This document shows, piece after piece, positions 11,035 through 22,078 of a stretch of 64,000 nucleotides of DNA. Numbering within the stretch: position 1 is the first letter of the stretch; the number at the start of each line of letters is the position of its first letter. Below the pieces are notes generated by a model. That model worked only from the letters and a program-made list of their open reading frames with translations. It was not told the origin of the DNA and made no database searches. Source of the DNA: Byssothecium circinans. Lineage: Eukaryota > Ascomycota > Dothideomycetes > Pleosporales > Massarinaceae. Location: NCBI GenBank assembly GCA_010015675.1, contig ML977007.1, positions 462,016 to 526,015 on the forward strand, given 5' to 3'. The position numbers were made by a program, and so were the translations under genes.

Positions 11035-12850
11035 ATGGCAGCTACACCCCCCGCCTACATCGACGAGACCGAGAAGGGGCACATCTCGCCCACAGCCAAG
11101 GATGTACACCACGTCGGCGATGACCATGCCGTCGTCCACCCCGTGCAGGGCGAGCTCAAGCGCGAGCTCAAGGGCCGCCACATGCAGATGATTGCCATTG
11201 GTGGTGCCATCGGTGCTGGTCTGTTCGTCAGTTCCGGTAAAGCCCTTGCAACCGGCGGCCCCGCCAGTTTGGTATGCGACCTCCAAACCATTCATTCATG
11301 AAATTTCACGCTGACTGTCATGGTAGTTGATCTGCTTCGCCATCATCGGTTTCATGATCATGCTCATGATGCAACGCCTAGCTGAATTGGCTGTGCTGTA
11401 CCCCGTCAACGGTGCTTTCTACGAATACATTGTTCGATTCGTAGACCCTTCGTGGGGCTTCGCCATGGGTTGGGACTATGCTATCCAATGGCTTACTGTT
11501 TTGCCTTTCGAAATCACTGCCGCAGGCCTTACCATCGACTACTGGCACCACTACAACATCGGTGTATGTTCACTCCTATGTTCAACCCATTTTAGAAACA
11601 CGCTGACCGAAATAGATCTGGATCGGTGTCTTCCTCACCTTGCTTATCGCCGTCCAGTTCTTCGGCGTCCGAGGCTATGGTGAAGTCGAATTTGTCCTCG
11701 CCCTCATTAAGATCATAGCCTGTACCGGCTTCATTCTCTTCGGTATCATTGTCGACTGTGGCGGTGTACCCACCGACAACCGCGGCTACATCGGCGTCCG
11801 GTACTGGAACGCGCCTTATGCCCCCTTCAAGAACGGATTCAAGGGTTTCTGCTCCGTCTTCGTCTCCGCCTCTTTCGCCTACGCCGGTACCGAGTTGACT
11901 GGTCTCGCCGCCGCTGAAGCCAAAGACCCTACCAAGCAGATCCCCAAGGCTACCAAGCAGGTCTTCTGGCGTATTAATATCTTCTATCTTCTCAACCTTT
12001 TCCTCCTAGGTCTCATCGTGCCTGGCGACAGCGACCGCCTCCTCGGTTCCGAAGGTGGAGGCACCAAGGCCTCTCCCTTCGTGCTCGCCATCGAGTTGGC
12101 CGGTGTGAAAGGTCTCCCGTCCGTCTTCAACACTGTCATCACCCTCGCTGTGCTCTCTGTCGCCAACTCCTGCACATACGGCTCGACACGTACCATCCAG
12201 GCCATGGCTCAGCAAGGCATGGCGCCCAAGTTCCTCGCAAAGGTCGACAGCAAGGGTCGTCCCATCCCGACTATCCTGCTGCAGATTGCCTTTGGTTTCC
12301 TTGCTTTCATTGGTTTCGCCGGCAATGGTGACGTCGTCTTCGGATGGCTGCTCGCTCTTTCCGGTATCGCCAACTTCTTCGTCTTCGGCAGTATCTGTGT
12401 TGCCCACATTCGTTTCCGCTCCGCCTGGAAGTTGAACGGCCACACCTTGAATGAGCTCCCGTACCAGGCACCTTTTGGCATCATTGGTAGCTACCTCTGT
12501 GTGGCGCTCAATGTGCTTTGCTTGATTGCCAACTTCTACATTGCTCTTTGGGTACGTCTCCTTCCTCTATACCTACGTCTACGTGCAATTGCTAACAATA
12601 TATCCAGCCCGTCGGCGGTAAACCCGATGCCGAAGCCTTCTTCAGCGCATACCTTGCCGCGCCCCTCATCCTCACCCTCTACATCATCTGGAAGGTCTAC
12701 TCCTGGAACAAGTTCCCCTCGCACCGCCGCGCCTGGGTCCCTCTCGCCGACATCGACGTGCACCACGGTCTGCGAGCCGAGCTCTTGGGCACCAACGCCC
12801 ACGCCGCTGCTCAACCCTGGTGGAAGAGAATCATCAACGCTTTCTTCTAG
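11035..12850 (+). CDS. Amino acid permease, YAT/APC family
   Basis: Four exons: 11035-11271, 11327-11563, 11616-12551 and 12608-12850, giving 550 aa. Introns are 55, 52 and 56 nt with GTATG/GTACG donors. After a hydrophilic N-terminus of about 45 residues comes the family hallmark G-R-H-M-Q-M-I-A-I-G-G-A-I-G-A-G-L-F-V-S of TM1 (substrate backbone binding by the unwound G-x-G region). A series of hydrophobic segments consistent with 12 TMs follows, with P-V-N-G-A-F-Y-E-Y and W-D-Y-A-I-Q-W-L-T-V-L-P-F-E in the TM2-TM3 region, and a short cytosolic tail. By homology it is a plasma-membrane proton symporter for amino acids; substrate range cannot be told, though the general-permease type fits best. 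The stop is at 12848-12850. All family landmarks appear intact. Confidence 0.92.
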
Positions 12851-13787
12851 ACGCATTTGGGGACGATGTTTACGGCGTTTGGTGGTTGGCGCGGAGGCGG
12901 CTTGCATTTGCGCTGTCTCAGTGCGGTAGATTTTGGAGGGGTTGTGACTAGGCATTGCATGCATGAGGGAGACGACATAGACGTATAATTATTTAAGTTA
13001 CGTTCTTTTAATGTATATCATATTCACCAACGGTCTCACCTTTTTTCTTTTGGTGATATATAAGTTGTTTAAGGCTTTAAATTTCATAAATCAAAGCAGC
13101 ATGGTCCAGCTGGGAAGTCTGGTGATGCTGCGACGAGGAGACACAAGATTGACCCTCTGTCGAGTCATAGCGTGTGTTCGATTCGCACTCTCAGCTATAA
13201 TAAAAATTAAAAAGTAAGCCATTCCCCCCCTTTCTTTTTTTTGCGCCCTTTTTTTGCCCTCTTTTTTTGCCCAGCGTTCGAATGAAGATGAGACGCTGAA
13301 AGACATTTAGATTGAATCTTCACCTAATACGTCCTCTTTTTTGCCCTACCTTCAAGTAGAGATTCGAAGGAGGTTTATATTGAATATTCGCATAGCAAGC
13401 CTTCTAAGCTTAGCGACAAATCCAGAATGCCAATTTCCAATTGCATTCTCAACGCTACGGAGGCTGTGCATGGGTTGCCTCGGAGGGTGCAAACGCGCCC
13501 GTCACGTGACCCTAACTTGCTTTGCCCTTCGACTTCGCCTTCACGCAGAAGCGCACGCTCGGCTAATTTGAGCTACGGTATCTACTTTCTCTATTCACTT
13601 TCTCTAAGTCCATTACCAATTCGGCCTCACTCTCCACTCTACTGCAGACTGCGTATCAAAACAACTACCACACAACATACAGACAGCAGCAGCAGCAGCA
13701 GCAGCACCAGAATCTCCTAGTCCCACACTTCCCACCAACATAACCACCACACCTCACCCGACACCAGCACCAACACCAACGCCAGCA
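12851..13787. other. Intergenic region with tRNA-like internal promoter sequence
   Basis: No protein gene. At 13100-13196 there is a box A-like tggtccagctgg and a box B-like gttcgattc about 70 bases apart, followed by an AT-rich tail, but no acceptor stem can be formed. A (cag)n-like microsatellite lies at about 13685-13705, just upstream of the next gene. Confidence 0.45.
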
Positions 13788-14612
13788 ATGTCGTCTAAAT
13801 TCTTCCAAGACATCCACACCGAAACCATCTACCCAACCAACAAGCTCCCAGACACGGAGCCCTTCCCCGCCCTCCCTACACCCCAAGGCACGCCGGCCCA
13901 ACAAGCCCACGCCATAAACACCCACAACACGGCCGCGGGCCTCGCGAGCATCGTGTCCGAGCAGCCCACGCCCGGCAGGCCCCGACGCTTCACGGAGACC
14001 GGGTCGACGGTGAAGATATGGGTGCATTGGCGGGAAGCAGAACGGGCGATTCTTCAGGCCATTGCGGCGGTGAGGGAGAATTGGGGGGCAGGCGCGGACG
14101 AGGACGAGGACGAGGATGGAGACGAAGAGATGGACGACGGTGGTGCCGCCCACGCGGCCTTCCAGGACTCGAACGGCAGCGTGTCCCCCCTGAACGCCGA
14201 GTTCGGGCTCTGGATCCAGCGCTCGTTCGCCGACCCCGCGACGCCGTTTTGCGCCGTTGTCCTCGCCGAGCTGGCTGCTGAGTTGCGCGCGCTGCTGCGT
14301 CTTGCGTTCTGCGAGTACGTGGTGAGTGACGCGAAGCTGCGGGCTGTCTGCGAGGACTCGGAGGAGATGGCCGAACGGCTTGAGGGGTGTCTTGTGCGTG
14401 GTGCGGGGGAGGGGGAGCGGGAGCGAGAGCGAGAGGGGGGCAGGAAGAGGGATCGCTCCAGGGGGTTGGAGGAGGCGAGGGAGGTTACGGCGTGGTTGGA
14501 GGGGATGGATGGGGAGGATGCGGAGTTGAGGGATTTGGGGGTCGTTTGGGAGGTTTGGGTTGCGTGGGGGGAGGTTGTTGAGGAGGTGGTTGCGAGGTTG
14601 GATGCGCTTTGA
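13788..14612 (+). CDS. Unknown protein, paralogue of the 20363 gene
   Basis: Single exon of 274 aa, ATG at 13788. Its N-terminus aligns with the product of 20363-21196: (Q/R)-D-I-x-T-E, then P-D-T-(E/S)-P-F-P-(A/S)-L, then N-(T/A)-A-(A/S)-G-L. A second shared block is P-L-x-x-E-F-x-x-W ... P-F ... L-R-x-L-L ... F-x-x-Y-(I/V)-V ... L-R. A third near the C-terminus is W-(E/R)-V-W. Between them lies an acidic low-complexity insert (about residues 103-116, D/E-rich) and a basic/Glu repeat (about 205-225). The protein is otherwise helical, without signal peptide or TM. Function unknown. The two genes sit 5.8 kb apart on the same strand around the NLR, suggesting an old duplication (inference). Confidence 0.65.
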   Translation: MSSKFFQDIHTETIYPTNKLPDTEPFPALPTPQGTPAQQAHAINTHNTAAGLASIVSEQPTPGRPRRFTETGSTVKIWVHWREAERAILQAIAAVRENWGAGADEDEDEDGDEEMDDGGAAHAAFQDSNGSVSPLNAEFGLWIQRSFADPATPFCAVVLAELAAELRALLRLAFCEYVVSDAKLRAVCEDSEEMAERLEGCLVRGAGEGEREREREGGRKRDRSRGLEEAREVTAWLEGMDGEDAELRDLGVVWEVWVAWGEVVEEVVARLDAL

Positions 14613-15692
14613 AGGGGTGGGAGAGGGAAAGAGGGAGGGAGTAGTTTTCGCTTTTTTGGATGCTTTGAGCTGATGGAGTTTCAATGAGTATCTTGTATTA
14701 TAGATGAGAGAGCACATTGCATGGCACGGGAGTTTCTATCCGCGATACCGGTGGAGGATCGCTTTGGGGCTGGAGTGCATGGCATGGTATAGAATCCTTT
14801 TTGCGAGAATCGAAACAGTGAAGTGAGCCCCAATTCTGTACAGTATATGCCTACTCGGGACAGCTTCCCCTGCTCAACGTAAGGGCTCTCGCCTGCTTGC
14901 CTGAATCATGTCTCTTAGGAACATTCACAAACTTGCTTTTTGACATGATAATCCATACCCCATCGACATGACCAGAGAACAATTACCGACAAGTTCCTCT
15001 GTCTACCGTATCTAGCCAAGGCGCTGTGTTGTGTTCCATCCCGAGGATCAAAACTCAAGGATCAAAAGTCTCCGACAAATTGGAGCCACTGTAGGCCAAA
15101 GCAGGTTTGTACGGTTCGTAGACGTTACATTATAGGAGGCTCCGTGGTCGCAGCAGCGTACTCGACGGGGACGATGGATCTGTGGAAGGTAATGTTGTTA
15201 GTGAAGTTTTCAGATACTTTTTTCTGTGAGATGGCGATATCGGCCGCAGCTGCTAGTTGAAGTCAGCGACACACGGCGCATCTGAGACGTAAATGATTGA
15301 TGCAATGCATGAGCAGTATAATGAAAGGGTGTTTATGGCCCTGATGGGTGTCGGGGAGTCGTTGGTGCGGCGAACTCGATTTGAGGTGTCAGTGAGTGGA
15401 CCGTTCGCATCAAGTGCCGCGCGCCCGAGCAACGGAGAGTTGCACCACCTTCTTCGACGCGAGAGGCTTGTATATAGTTTCTTCAGCGTCTATTCCGTCT
15501 ATATAAATCTAGTCCAGATAAAGCCACTCAAACGAGAGTGATGACAAAGTCTGACAACAGGTTTGTTGCAGTGAAAAACCGTTTCGCCATGAAACACACA
15601 GGAAGAATCCCCAAAGACATGATTATTCAAGGAAAAAATGACATTCTAAGATCAAAAAGCAATCCAACCGCAGCGTTTATCATACGAGCATC
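14613..15692. other. Intergenic region without a supported gene
   Basis: Covers the 3' flanks of the 13788 gene and of the convergent NLR gene. Short ORFs only; nothing recognisable. Confidence 0.45.
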
Positions 15693-18600
15693 TCACATAG
15701 CGATGCAGGAGCCACTTAACGGACGCGTTTCGTTTCGTTTCTTCTCCGCCTCTTGCTCTAGAACAGATGCTCGGCCATGTCCAAACACTCGATGAAGTAT
15801 GGATGGCGCATTGCTATTCCCTTGATTGTTGTCAAGGCAGTCTAGCCTTGCTCCAGATTTACATGTAATCAACGCCATGCATGTCTGATACCAAGTCTGA
15901 TTCAGCTTCTGGTATGTAGTACTTCCAGTACCCCCTCCTACATGGTTGTGAATCTCTTCAATGGATAAAAGGAAGAGTGCCCATACAGAGCGTCCGCCAT
16001 AGAGACGAACTGGTTGATTTGGATCTGCTGGATAATCCTGAACTCATGAGGTTAGCGATGCGAATCTCGTCAAGTGTCAACGCGGGATGTAAATGCACAT
16101 ACCTTATGATTCAAAAGCAAATTTACCATGTCGATGTCCAAGCTTGGATCTTCCCGCGTTGAATGGTAGGGCATTGCGGTAGGAGTCACTCTCCGCGGAC
16201 GTAGAGCGTAGTCGAGAAGTGGCCTTCCTCTCTTGTTTATGGTGCAGGGGTTTGCTTGAAGTTTTGCACGCACGTACTTCACAAGTCGCGCTTGTACAGT
16301 GAGGGCGAGGAAGTTGCATTGACCCCATTCGTGGTAGTGATCATAGCCCCAGGACGAAGGCGGATCTCGTGCATGCGTCCAATGATTGCTGATGTCGCGG
16401 GCATGATAGCTATTGACTCTGTCCAATTCGTCCAAAATGCTGACCACGGGTGACTCTTCCTCCGGCTTGCTTCTCTTCTCGACTGCATGCGCGTAGTAGA
16501 GTAACTGGTCAGTGATCTCTATGATCTTTCCAAGCGACGATCTTTCCAAGCGACGATCTTTCTCTGAAGTGATAAACCTTGAGAAACCCCAAGCAGATCC
16601 TGCAAAGGGACACCAAAGGGTTGAAATCGTTAGTCAGATGTATTCTCAGCTGCTGATCGTAATCGCGCAAGAAGTCACGGACAGTGCGGTGAAGGAAATC
16701 AACTTCGAGCCCTAGGAATACCTGACTACCCGTATCATCCACGACGAGAAGGTCACTGCATCTGTTTCGAATGCGACTCTTCAACGTTGGATAGTCCTTC
16801 TCGATGTCTTTCTCCTGTATAGCGCTTATGCTGGCCTCGATCGCATAGTTGACGTTCTTTCTTTCTGTGGCTAATAATGCAAATGCGTACAGGGGCAACG
16901 GATGCAGTGCTTCTACTGCGATAAGGAATATTCGTGCCATATCCTCGCGATGTCGCTTCGGCACTTTACGGATAATACGTTCGAAGTATCCATGTAGCTC
17001 ATCTGGGAAGTCGTCGACGATTCTCCGTAGCGTACTAATGTCTTCGTTTTTATCAGCTTCCTTCACAATATCGTCCGTGATGAGAGAGACCCACAGCCAG
17101 ACACCACTAGCCCGAGCGGATATATCGTTTATAATGTTCTGGCCTTGACCCTGATTACCAACAATGAGCTTTTTCCAGTTCTCACTTTTCTGCAAGTGGG
17201 TTTTGACATAACGTTGCATATCTTCCTTCGTGAAGTGGGCGACGTCAAGTTTGCGATCTCGGCTGCGTAAGATCGCCTCGTATAAACGGCCAGGTCGGCT
17301 TGATGCACAGATTTTGACGTCTTTGGAAACCGAAAGTGTTTCCAATAAATCGATAACGTCCTTCTCTTCCCCATCATATTCATCAAGCCCGGTAACAAAA
17401 AAGCAATATTTCGTATCAAGCTCTGTTTGTTGCGCGATGCGATGAAAGATCTCCTTGAGTTCCATCATTTCCCAGAGTTCGTGGTGCAGGTGTGCTGTAC
17501 AGGCGGGTATGATGAGGTCAGGAGATGATCGGAGGATCTGATACAGGAGTGACTGGAATAGACCAACACCAGTCTTCTGCATATCGGTTCCCTGGTTCCA
17601 GAAGTAATAGCTTGCCGTGTGTAGATTCTTTTGCCCTGCCCATCGTTTCAGGGACTCTGTTGTACGTTTGTCCTCGTAGATGAACTTCATTAAGGTAGAC
17701 TTGCCACTTCCTGCCTGGATACATGTGCACTTAGCAACCAAACAAATTAAGTCGGCTCAATGTGAACTTTTGGGATAAAATCTTGACAACTTACTCTTCC
17801 CGTGATGTAGAACCTTGCGTCGGAGCCTTCTTGACTCTCCAGCCAGGACACAAATGTTGTTCTTTGCGGATCAAATATCCATTCGTTTGATCGCTGATCA
17901 GCTTTTCGTATTTGATACCAGCGTCGACGGAGCTCTGGAAAGTACAATGATTCAAGTAAATTCACTTGGGTTGAAGCGGTGATCTGCTCTTTCTGTAAGG
18001 CAGCAAGCTTTGTCTTGAGGCTCATAAGTTCGGCAGCCTGAACCTCAGCTTGCCGCTCGACACTTGTTTGCTTTGTCTGTGCCAAACGCATAATGTCGTT
18101 TCGAATATCGTCTAGCTTTGAACCCCCCTGTATCTCTATTCTCTTGTGGGACTCCTTGATTTGCCCCAGTGTATTCATGACAAAAGAATGCCGGGTGCTT
18201 AGTTTTGAAAATAAAGAGTTAGCGTACTGAAACTGAATTAATCTTGCAGGTTGAAGACACTTTAGGCATAGGAACCAGGATGTAAGCTCACCTTTGGAGT
18301 GTGTTCATCACATTGGTTCGAATTGGCTGGTCGAGATCATTGAGCCGTAATCGCATGGCTTGGAGGTCGTTCCGCTTAATGAGCGTTCTCGTGAAGATTC
18401 TTGCACTTTCTAGCGTCTTTGATCTGGCGGTCGATCGGGCCGTGAGCACTTCGATAGCTCTCCGTATATCTCGTATCAGGTCCTCGCAATCTTTGACCAT
18501 AGAAAGTACGTTGATCTCATCTTTCGAGAGATGCAGACCAGAGGGATGCTCTCGCTTGACCAACTCATTCGAGCGCCTAACATCTGCCACAATGCTATCA

Positions 18601-18734
18601 AGTTCTTGGACTTCTAATGTTGTACCGTTCGTAGATTTGCGAACAGTCTTGGCCCCGGAAACGACTTTGAGCCCGAAGTCAATGAAGGTGATGATGCCTG
18701 CAATCAGGCCAATTATCGATATGGGGTCCGCCAT
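15693..18734 (-). pseudogene. NACHT NLR (STAND NTPase), truncated by a 16-bp tandem duplication
   Basis: Exons on the minus strand: 18734-18292, 18197-17795, 17714-16103 and 16037-15693 (introns 94, 80 and 65 nt). The ATG at 18734 opens a fungal STAND N-terminal domain (M-A-D-P-I-S-I-I-G-L-I-A-G-I-I, Helo-like type). A helical linker follows, then the P-loop G-S-G-K-S-T created at the second splice junction (about residue 284), Walker B-like F-F-V-T-G-L-D-E-Y-D (about 390) and I-C-A-S-S-R-P. In exon 3 the 16 bases at 16524-16539 are repeated at 16540-16555. This shifts the frame to a TGA at 16509, giving 683 aa. Removing one copy restores an open frame through exon 4 (928 aa), whose extra part includes a possible ankyrin-like stretch. 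In known systems such proteins sense non-self and trigger cell death; that role here is inference. An assembly error is the alternative. Confidence 0.85.
16524..16555 (+). repeat. 16-bp tandem duplication in the NLR exon
   Basis: Two exact adjacent copies of atctttccaagcgacg (16524-16539 and 16540-16555). The net +16 shift disrupts the reading frame of the NLR; one copy alone would keep it. Confidence 0.95.
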
Positions 18735-18951
18735 ATAATTGTAAATTATGAATTTGTGTATGTATATCGAGATACTGTCCTGTAGGTGAGAACAATGAGG
18801 AGTGAGGTCATGCACTAGGCTCAGTGTATGTGTTGCACAAGAAGTGGGGTTCGGCGCTTAGAGCTTCACGTGGTTACGTCGAATCCATCATATGTGTTAG
18901 GATCGTTCCATGTGCCAACACCTACTTTGTATATACTCGAGCTTGGGAGGC

Positions 18952-19428
18952 ATGAAGAATATAAGACGAGAATTTCACAGGGCTGGCCGTCACGGCTCGG
19001 GTATTGTTGTACGTCTTCCCTAGGAAATTGATTTGCAAATTGCATTGAGCTAACAACAAACTAACCCACAGGCTCCACTTAACGTAGAGGATAACATCCA
19101 ACAACCTCTCAGGCTTGAAAGTTTGGACAGCCGCACTCTGTTATGGCAACACGACTATGCCTTAATCCGAATCCCTGCGCAGTGTATCCGACGAATATGG
19201 CTCAACATCGTACAGCCAGCTGGACGATCCACTCCCTGTCCTCGAATACCTATATCTGTTCCTTCAAATCAACGGAACGCCTGGATACACTTGTTCTTCT
19301 TTTGTATATTGAATATAGTCGGCGCGTTTCTCGCATTAGCTGTTATTCGGGACGAGTTTCCGGCAGTGCTGCTGATGATCGAGTCCTTCACCGCTATTGG
19401 AGGGGTTATATTTTTGGAGATGAGTTGA
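18952..19428 (+). CDS. Small putative two-TM protein divergent from the NLR
   Basis: Two exons, 18952-19008 and 19072-19428, give 137 aa. The 63-nt intron has a GTACGT donor, GCTAAC and ACTAAC branch candidates, and a CACAG acceptor, which is good support for a real gene. The N-terminal half is basic and polar. The C-terminal third has two hydrophobic stretches (W-I-H-L-F-F-F-C-I-L-N-I-V-G-A-F-L-A-L and A-V-L-L-M-I-E-S-F-T-A-I-G-G-V-I-F-L) with a short charged turn, suggesting a membrane hairpin. It starts 218 bases from the NLR ATG on the opposite strand. Fungal NLRs often sit beside their effector or target gene, so a functional pair is possible (inference). More upstream exons are possible. 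Family not recognised. Confidence 0.45.
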
Positions 19429-20362
19429 AAGCCGCCAAGTCATGTCAAAGGCCTCGCTATACTATCCGGAGCCCCAACAAGAGCTTGTAGCCTTTCTCGA
19501 CTAGACGTTCATTTACACCTACTGGCCTGTGCGAGCGACCTGAGATTTAATACCAATTGACTGTTCTTTATTCTCGCAGCACGTTACAAGATTTCACTGG
19601 GAAGGCTTCTGTGGTGTAAGGATGCGCCCACAGTCATGTGCTCAGCATGAGCCATTGGTTTTTACCCGATCAGCTCTTAGTGATCCTGATCATCATCATC
19701 CACAATGTAATAATCATAGTTTTCCTTTGTACGATGCAGTGTCGAGCCGTTCTTTTAACAGTACTGAACCGTTCCTTCATTTATTCTTTTATATAGCAAT
19801 CCAAAGCTCTCGTTATCCTATTACCTTCTTCCGATTGCGGGTTAGAGTCCCATACCCTCCAGATACACATCACTTCAAGGCCAAAAGGGACTTACGTGAT
19901 CTCGTGTCTCCTTAGAGGGAGTCTACCTTCTCAGAACAATTCATTAACAGCTATTTCTCAATTCAAACCCGTCTATAGCTTGTTTATTGCTTGTTCATGA
20001 GAGGTACACGTAGAGGAATTAAGCTTGAGGGAGGAATGACTCATTAACTGTGTGTTTTGAGAAGGCACGATCCCCGTAAGGCTGTATGTGAATCACGTGC
20101 TTGGCGTGCGCACCGGATGCATTCACCCAATTCACATGAATTACTAGCGCCGCCGTCGAGACCACCTACTCATCATATAAACCCTCCCTACCAACAGTAC
20201 TTCACCCGCTCGACAATAACAACAGCACACCCAAATTTCCATCAACCCGAAATCGTTAAGCCGCACTACATCGCCGCATTTTCGGTCCCCGCAACATCCC
20301 AATTACACAAATCATCTCCAAAAACATACACGTCATCAAAAAAACACAAAACTCTACCAACG
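19429..20362. other. Intergenic region
   Basis: No supported gene. The last 300 bases are C/A-rich and pyrimidine-rich and are probably the promoter and leader of the 20363 gene. Confidence 0.45.
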
Positions 20363-21196
20363 ATGTACCGAGACATCCTCACAGAGGAACTCACATTCTC
20401 CCAGACAATGCCCGACACGTCGCCCTTCCCCTCGCTCATCCTAGACAACATAACATTCGAGGAAGAAGAAGCCATAATGGCCGCCTACAATGCCGCCTCG
20501 GGCCTCCCTCCCACCAGCGAACCCTCGCCCTCACCGACTCTACCGCCCTCGCCCCTCGCCTTTCTCGGGCCCCGCAGCGCCATCACGGAAGCCGTGGACC
20601 ACGTCCCCGCCACCATCCTCAAGTCCGAGAAAACGTTCCGTCTCCGCGAGGACGACGCGTTCAAGTTGTTCTCCATAGCCTTCCAAAACGTCGACGGCCC
20701 AGACCTCGCTTTAATAAGCTCAACGGGTAAGGCTACGCCGCTTGTTGAAGAATTCACCAACTGGACGGAGATGTGGAAATCTTCATCTTGTGCTCCGTTC
20801 CGCGAGGTGAATCCCCGAACGATGTATCACCAACTTCGTTTCCTCCTCGAGATCAACTTCGCGCAGTACATTGTCAAGCAGCCTACTCTACGTCGCATCT
20901 ACGTCAAGGACAAGGAAATGGCAGATGTACTGTGCGTCACGCTGCGCGGACCTTACGAGGTGCGGGTTGGGCGGACACGCGTCGTGGGACGTGAAAAGAG
21001 CGAGGTGGTGACGAAGCTTGTGTGGCCGGAGGATTGCGAGCGGGAGGCGCATTGGGCGGTGGAGCTCTGTGAGGCTTTGGGTGCGAAGAAAGGCCCACAG
21101 AGACTGGGGGATGTTTGGAGGGTGTGGAAGTATTGGATGGAGGTTTTGGAGGTGTTTGTTCGGCTTTGTTGCTTTGTGGATGGGTCGGTGCTGTGA
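20363..21196 (+). CDS. Unknown protein, paralogue of the 13788 gene
   Basis: Single exon of 277 aa. The ORF is open for 300 bases further upstream, but the ATG at 20363 is chosen because the protein then begins where the 13788 product aligns: R-D-I-L-T-E, M-P-D-T-S-P-F-P-S-L, N-A-A-S-G-L. A Pro/Ser-rich linker (about residues 50-68) leads to a helical domain with P-L-V-E-E-F-T-N-W, L-R-F-L-L-E-I-N-F-A-Q-Y-I-V and a C-terminal D-V-W-R-V-W-K-Y-W. It lacks the acidic and Glu/Arg inserts of its paralogue, so it is probably closer to the core fold. No signal peptide, TM or catalytic motif is visible. Function unknown. Confidence 0.7.
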   Translation: MYRDILTEELTFSQTMPDTSPFPSLILDNITFEEEEAIMAAYNAASGLPPTSEPSPSPTLPPSPLAFLGPRSAITEAVDHVPATILKSEKTFRLREDDAFKLFSIAFQNVDGPDLALISSTGKATPLVEEFTNWTEMWKSSSCAPFREVNPRTMYHQLRFLLEINFAQYIVKQPTLRRIYVKDKEMADVLCVTLRGPYEVRVGRTRVVGREKSEVVTKLVWPEDCEREAHWAVELCEALGAKKGPQRLGDVWRVWKYWMEVLEVFVRLCCFVDGSVL

Positions 21197-21752
21197 ATGT
21201 CGACTCTGGGAGTTGATTAGAGAAGACTTAGATTCAAGCTGTTTGGTGCTTACCTTGTGTTTCGTTTGGTATGATTGTCCTTCAGGGACGGATTTCCATG
21301 GCGTACCAAGACGGATTGTCGTGCTTTCTTGCTTACACCCAGGGGTCAGGGGCATTTTGGCTCCTACTCATGGTGTTTCAGTTACCTTAGGAGAGGATAT
21401 TCCCCTCCGTATTAAAGCGTGATTAACTTTCAATCGCAATAGACCTGAACTGTATCCTTTGTAGCCTCATATCTCAGTCGTTGTAAAGGTCGTCAAGCTC
21501 ACCGAGTGAAATATCAACATGTGAAATCTCAAATCAGAATTTTAGCCGCTAACAACTAATATCGTAACTGCCTGTTACAGCGGCAAAGGGTCCTTCCTCG
21601 CCAAACAACAGTGCTTACTCGCTTCAGGGTCCCTAAACAAACACCCCGCCCCACAAGCGCCCCACAAGCGCCCCGATTTTCATATTCCCCCTCACCAGAA
21701 GAGTTGTAGTATATATATAATTTAACTCTAGAATATTCATAAATTAAAAAAG
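21197..21752. other. Intergenic region left of the foldback element
   Basis: No supported gene. At 21650-21672 the 11-base segment caagcgcccca is present in two tandem copies. Composition turns AT-rich after 21700. Confidence 0.4.
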
Positions 21753-22078
21753 CATCCCAAGGTGAGAGCCTGTGCGATCTGGGGGTCTAGGCGACTCAGC
21801 GGCTCGGGGACGGCGAGAGGCTCGTGGCTGTGTTCGATCTCTGGCCGGACTGGACTGTTGGAATGGGTCAACACTAGAATCTAGACGTTATTCCATGGAG
21901 TGTTAACCTTTTCTAACAGTCTAGTCCGGCCCGAGATCGACCACAGCCACAAGCCTCTCGCCGTCCCCGAGCCGCTGAGTTACCTAGCCTCCTAGATCGT
22001 CTCTTATCGTAGCCTTTATTGGCAATGCTTTGGTTTTTTGATGTTTTTTGGTCGCCAATGTTGCATCCTTGGGAAGGA
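21753..22078. repeat. Long imperfect palindrome (foldback/MITE-like element)
   Basis: Arms of about 100 bases at 21775-21873 and 21898-21996 are inverted copies. Both hold actcagcggctcggggacgg, then cgagaggct, tgtggctgtg or its variant, and ccggact. They differ at scattered positions, mostly transitions. Only about 24 bases separate them, so the transcript or single strand could form a very long hairpin. Near the outer limits, catcccaagg (21753) is mirrored by ccttgggaag (about 22067-22076), which may be the ends of the element. No clear target duplication was found. Confidence 0.75.

Noticed and set aside
13100..13196. Possible tRNA gene
   Set aside because: Boxes A and B are present but the 7-base acceptor stem cannot be formed.
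13665..14717. A 350-codon minus-strand frame opposite the 13788 gene
   Set aside because: Its low-complexity Arg/Leu/Cys composition is that of a shadow frame; the plus-strand frame aligns with a paralogue.
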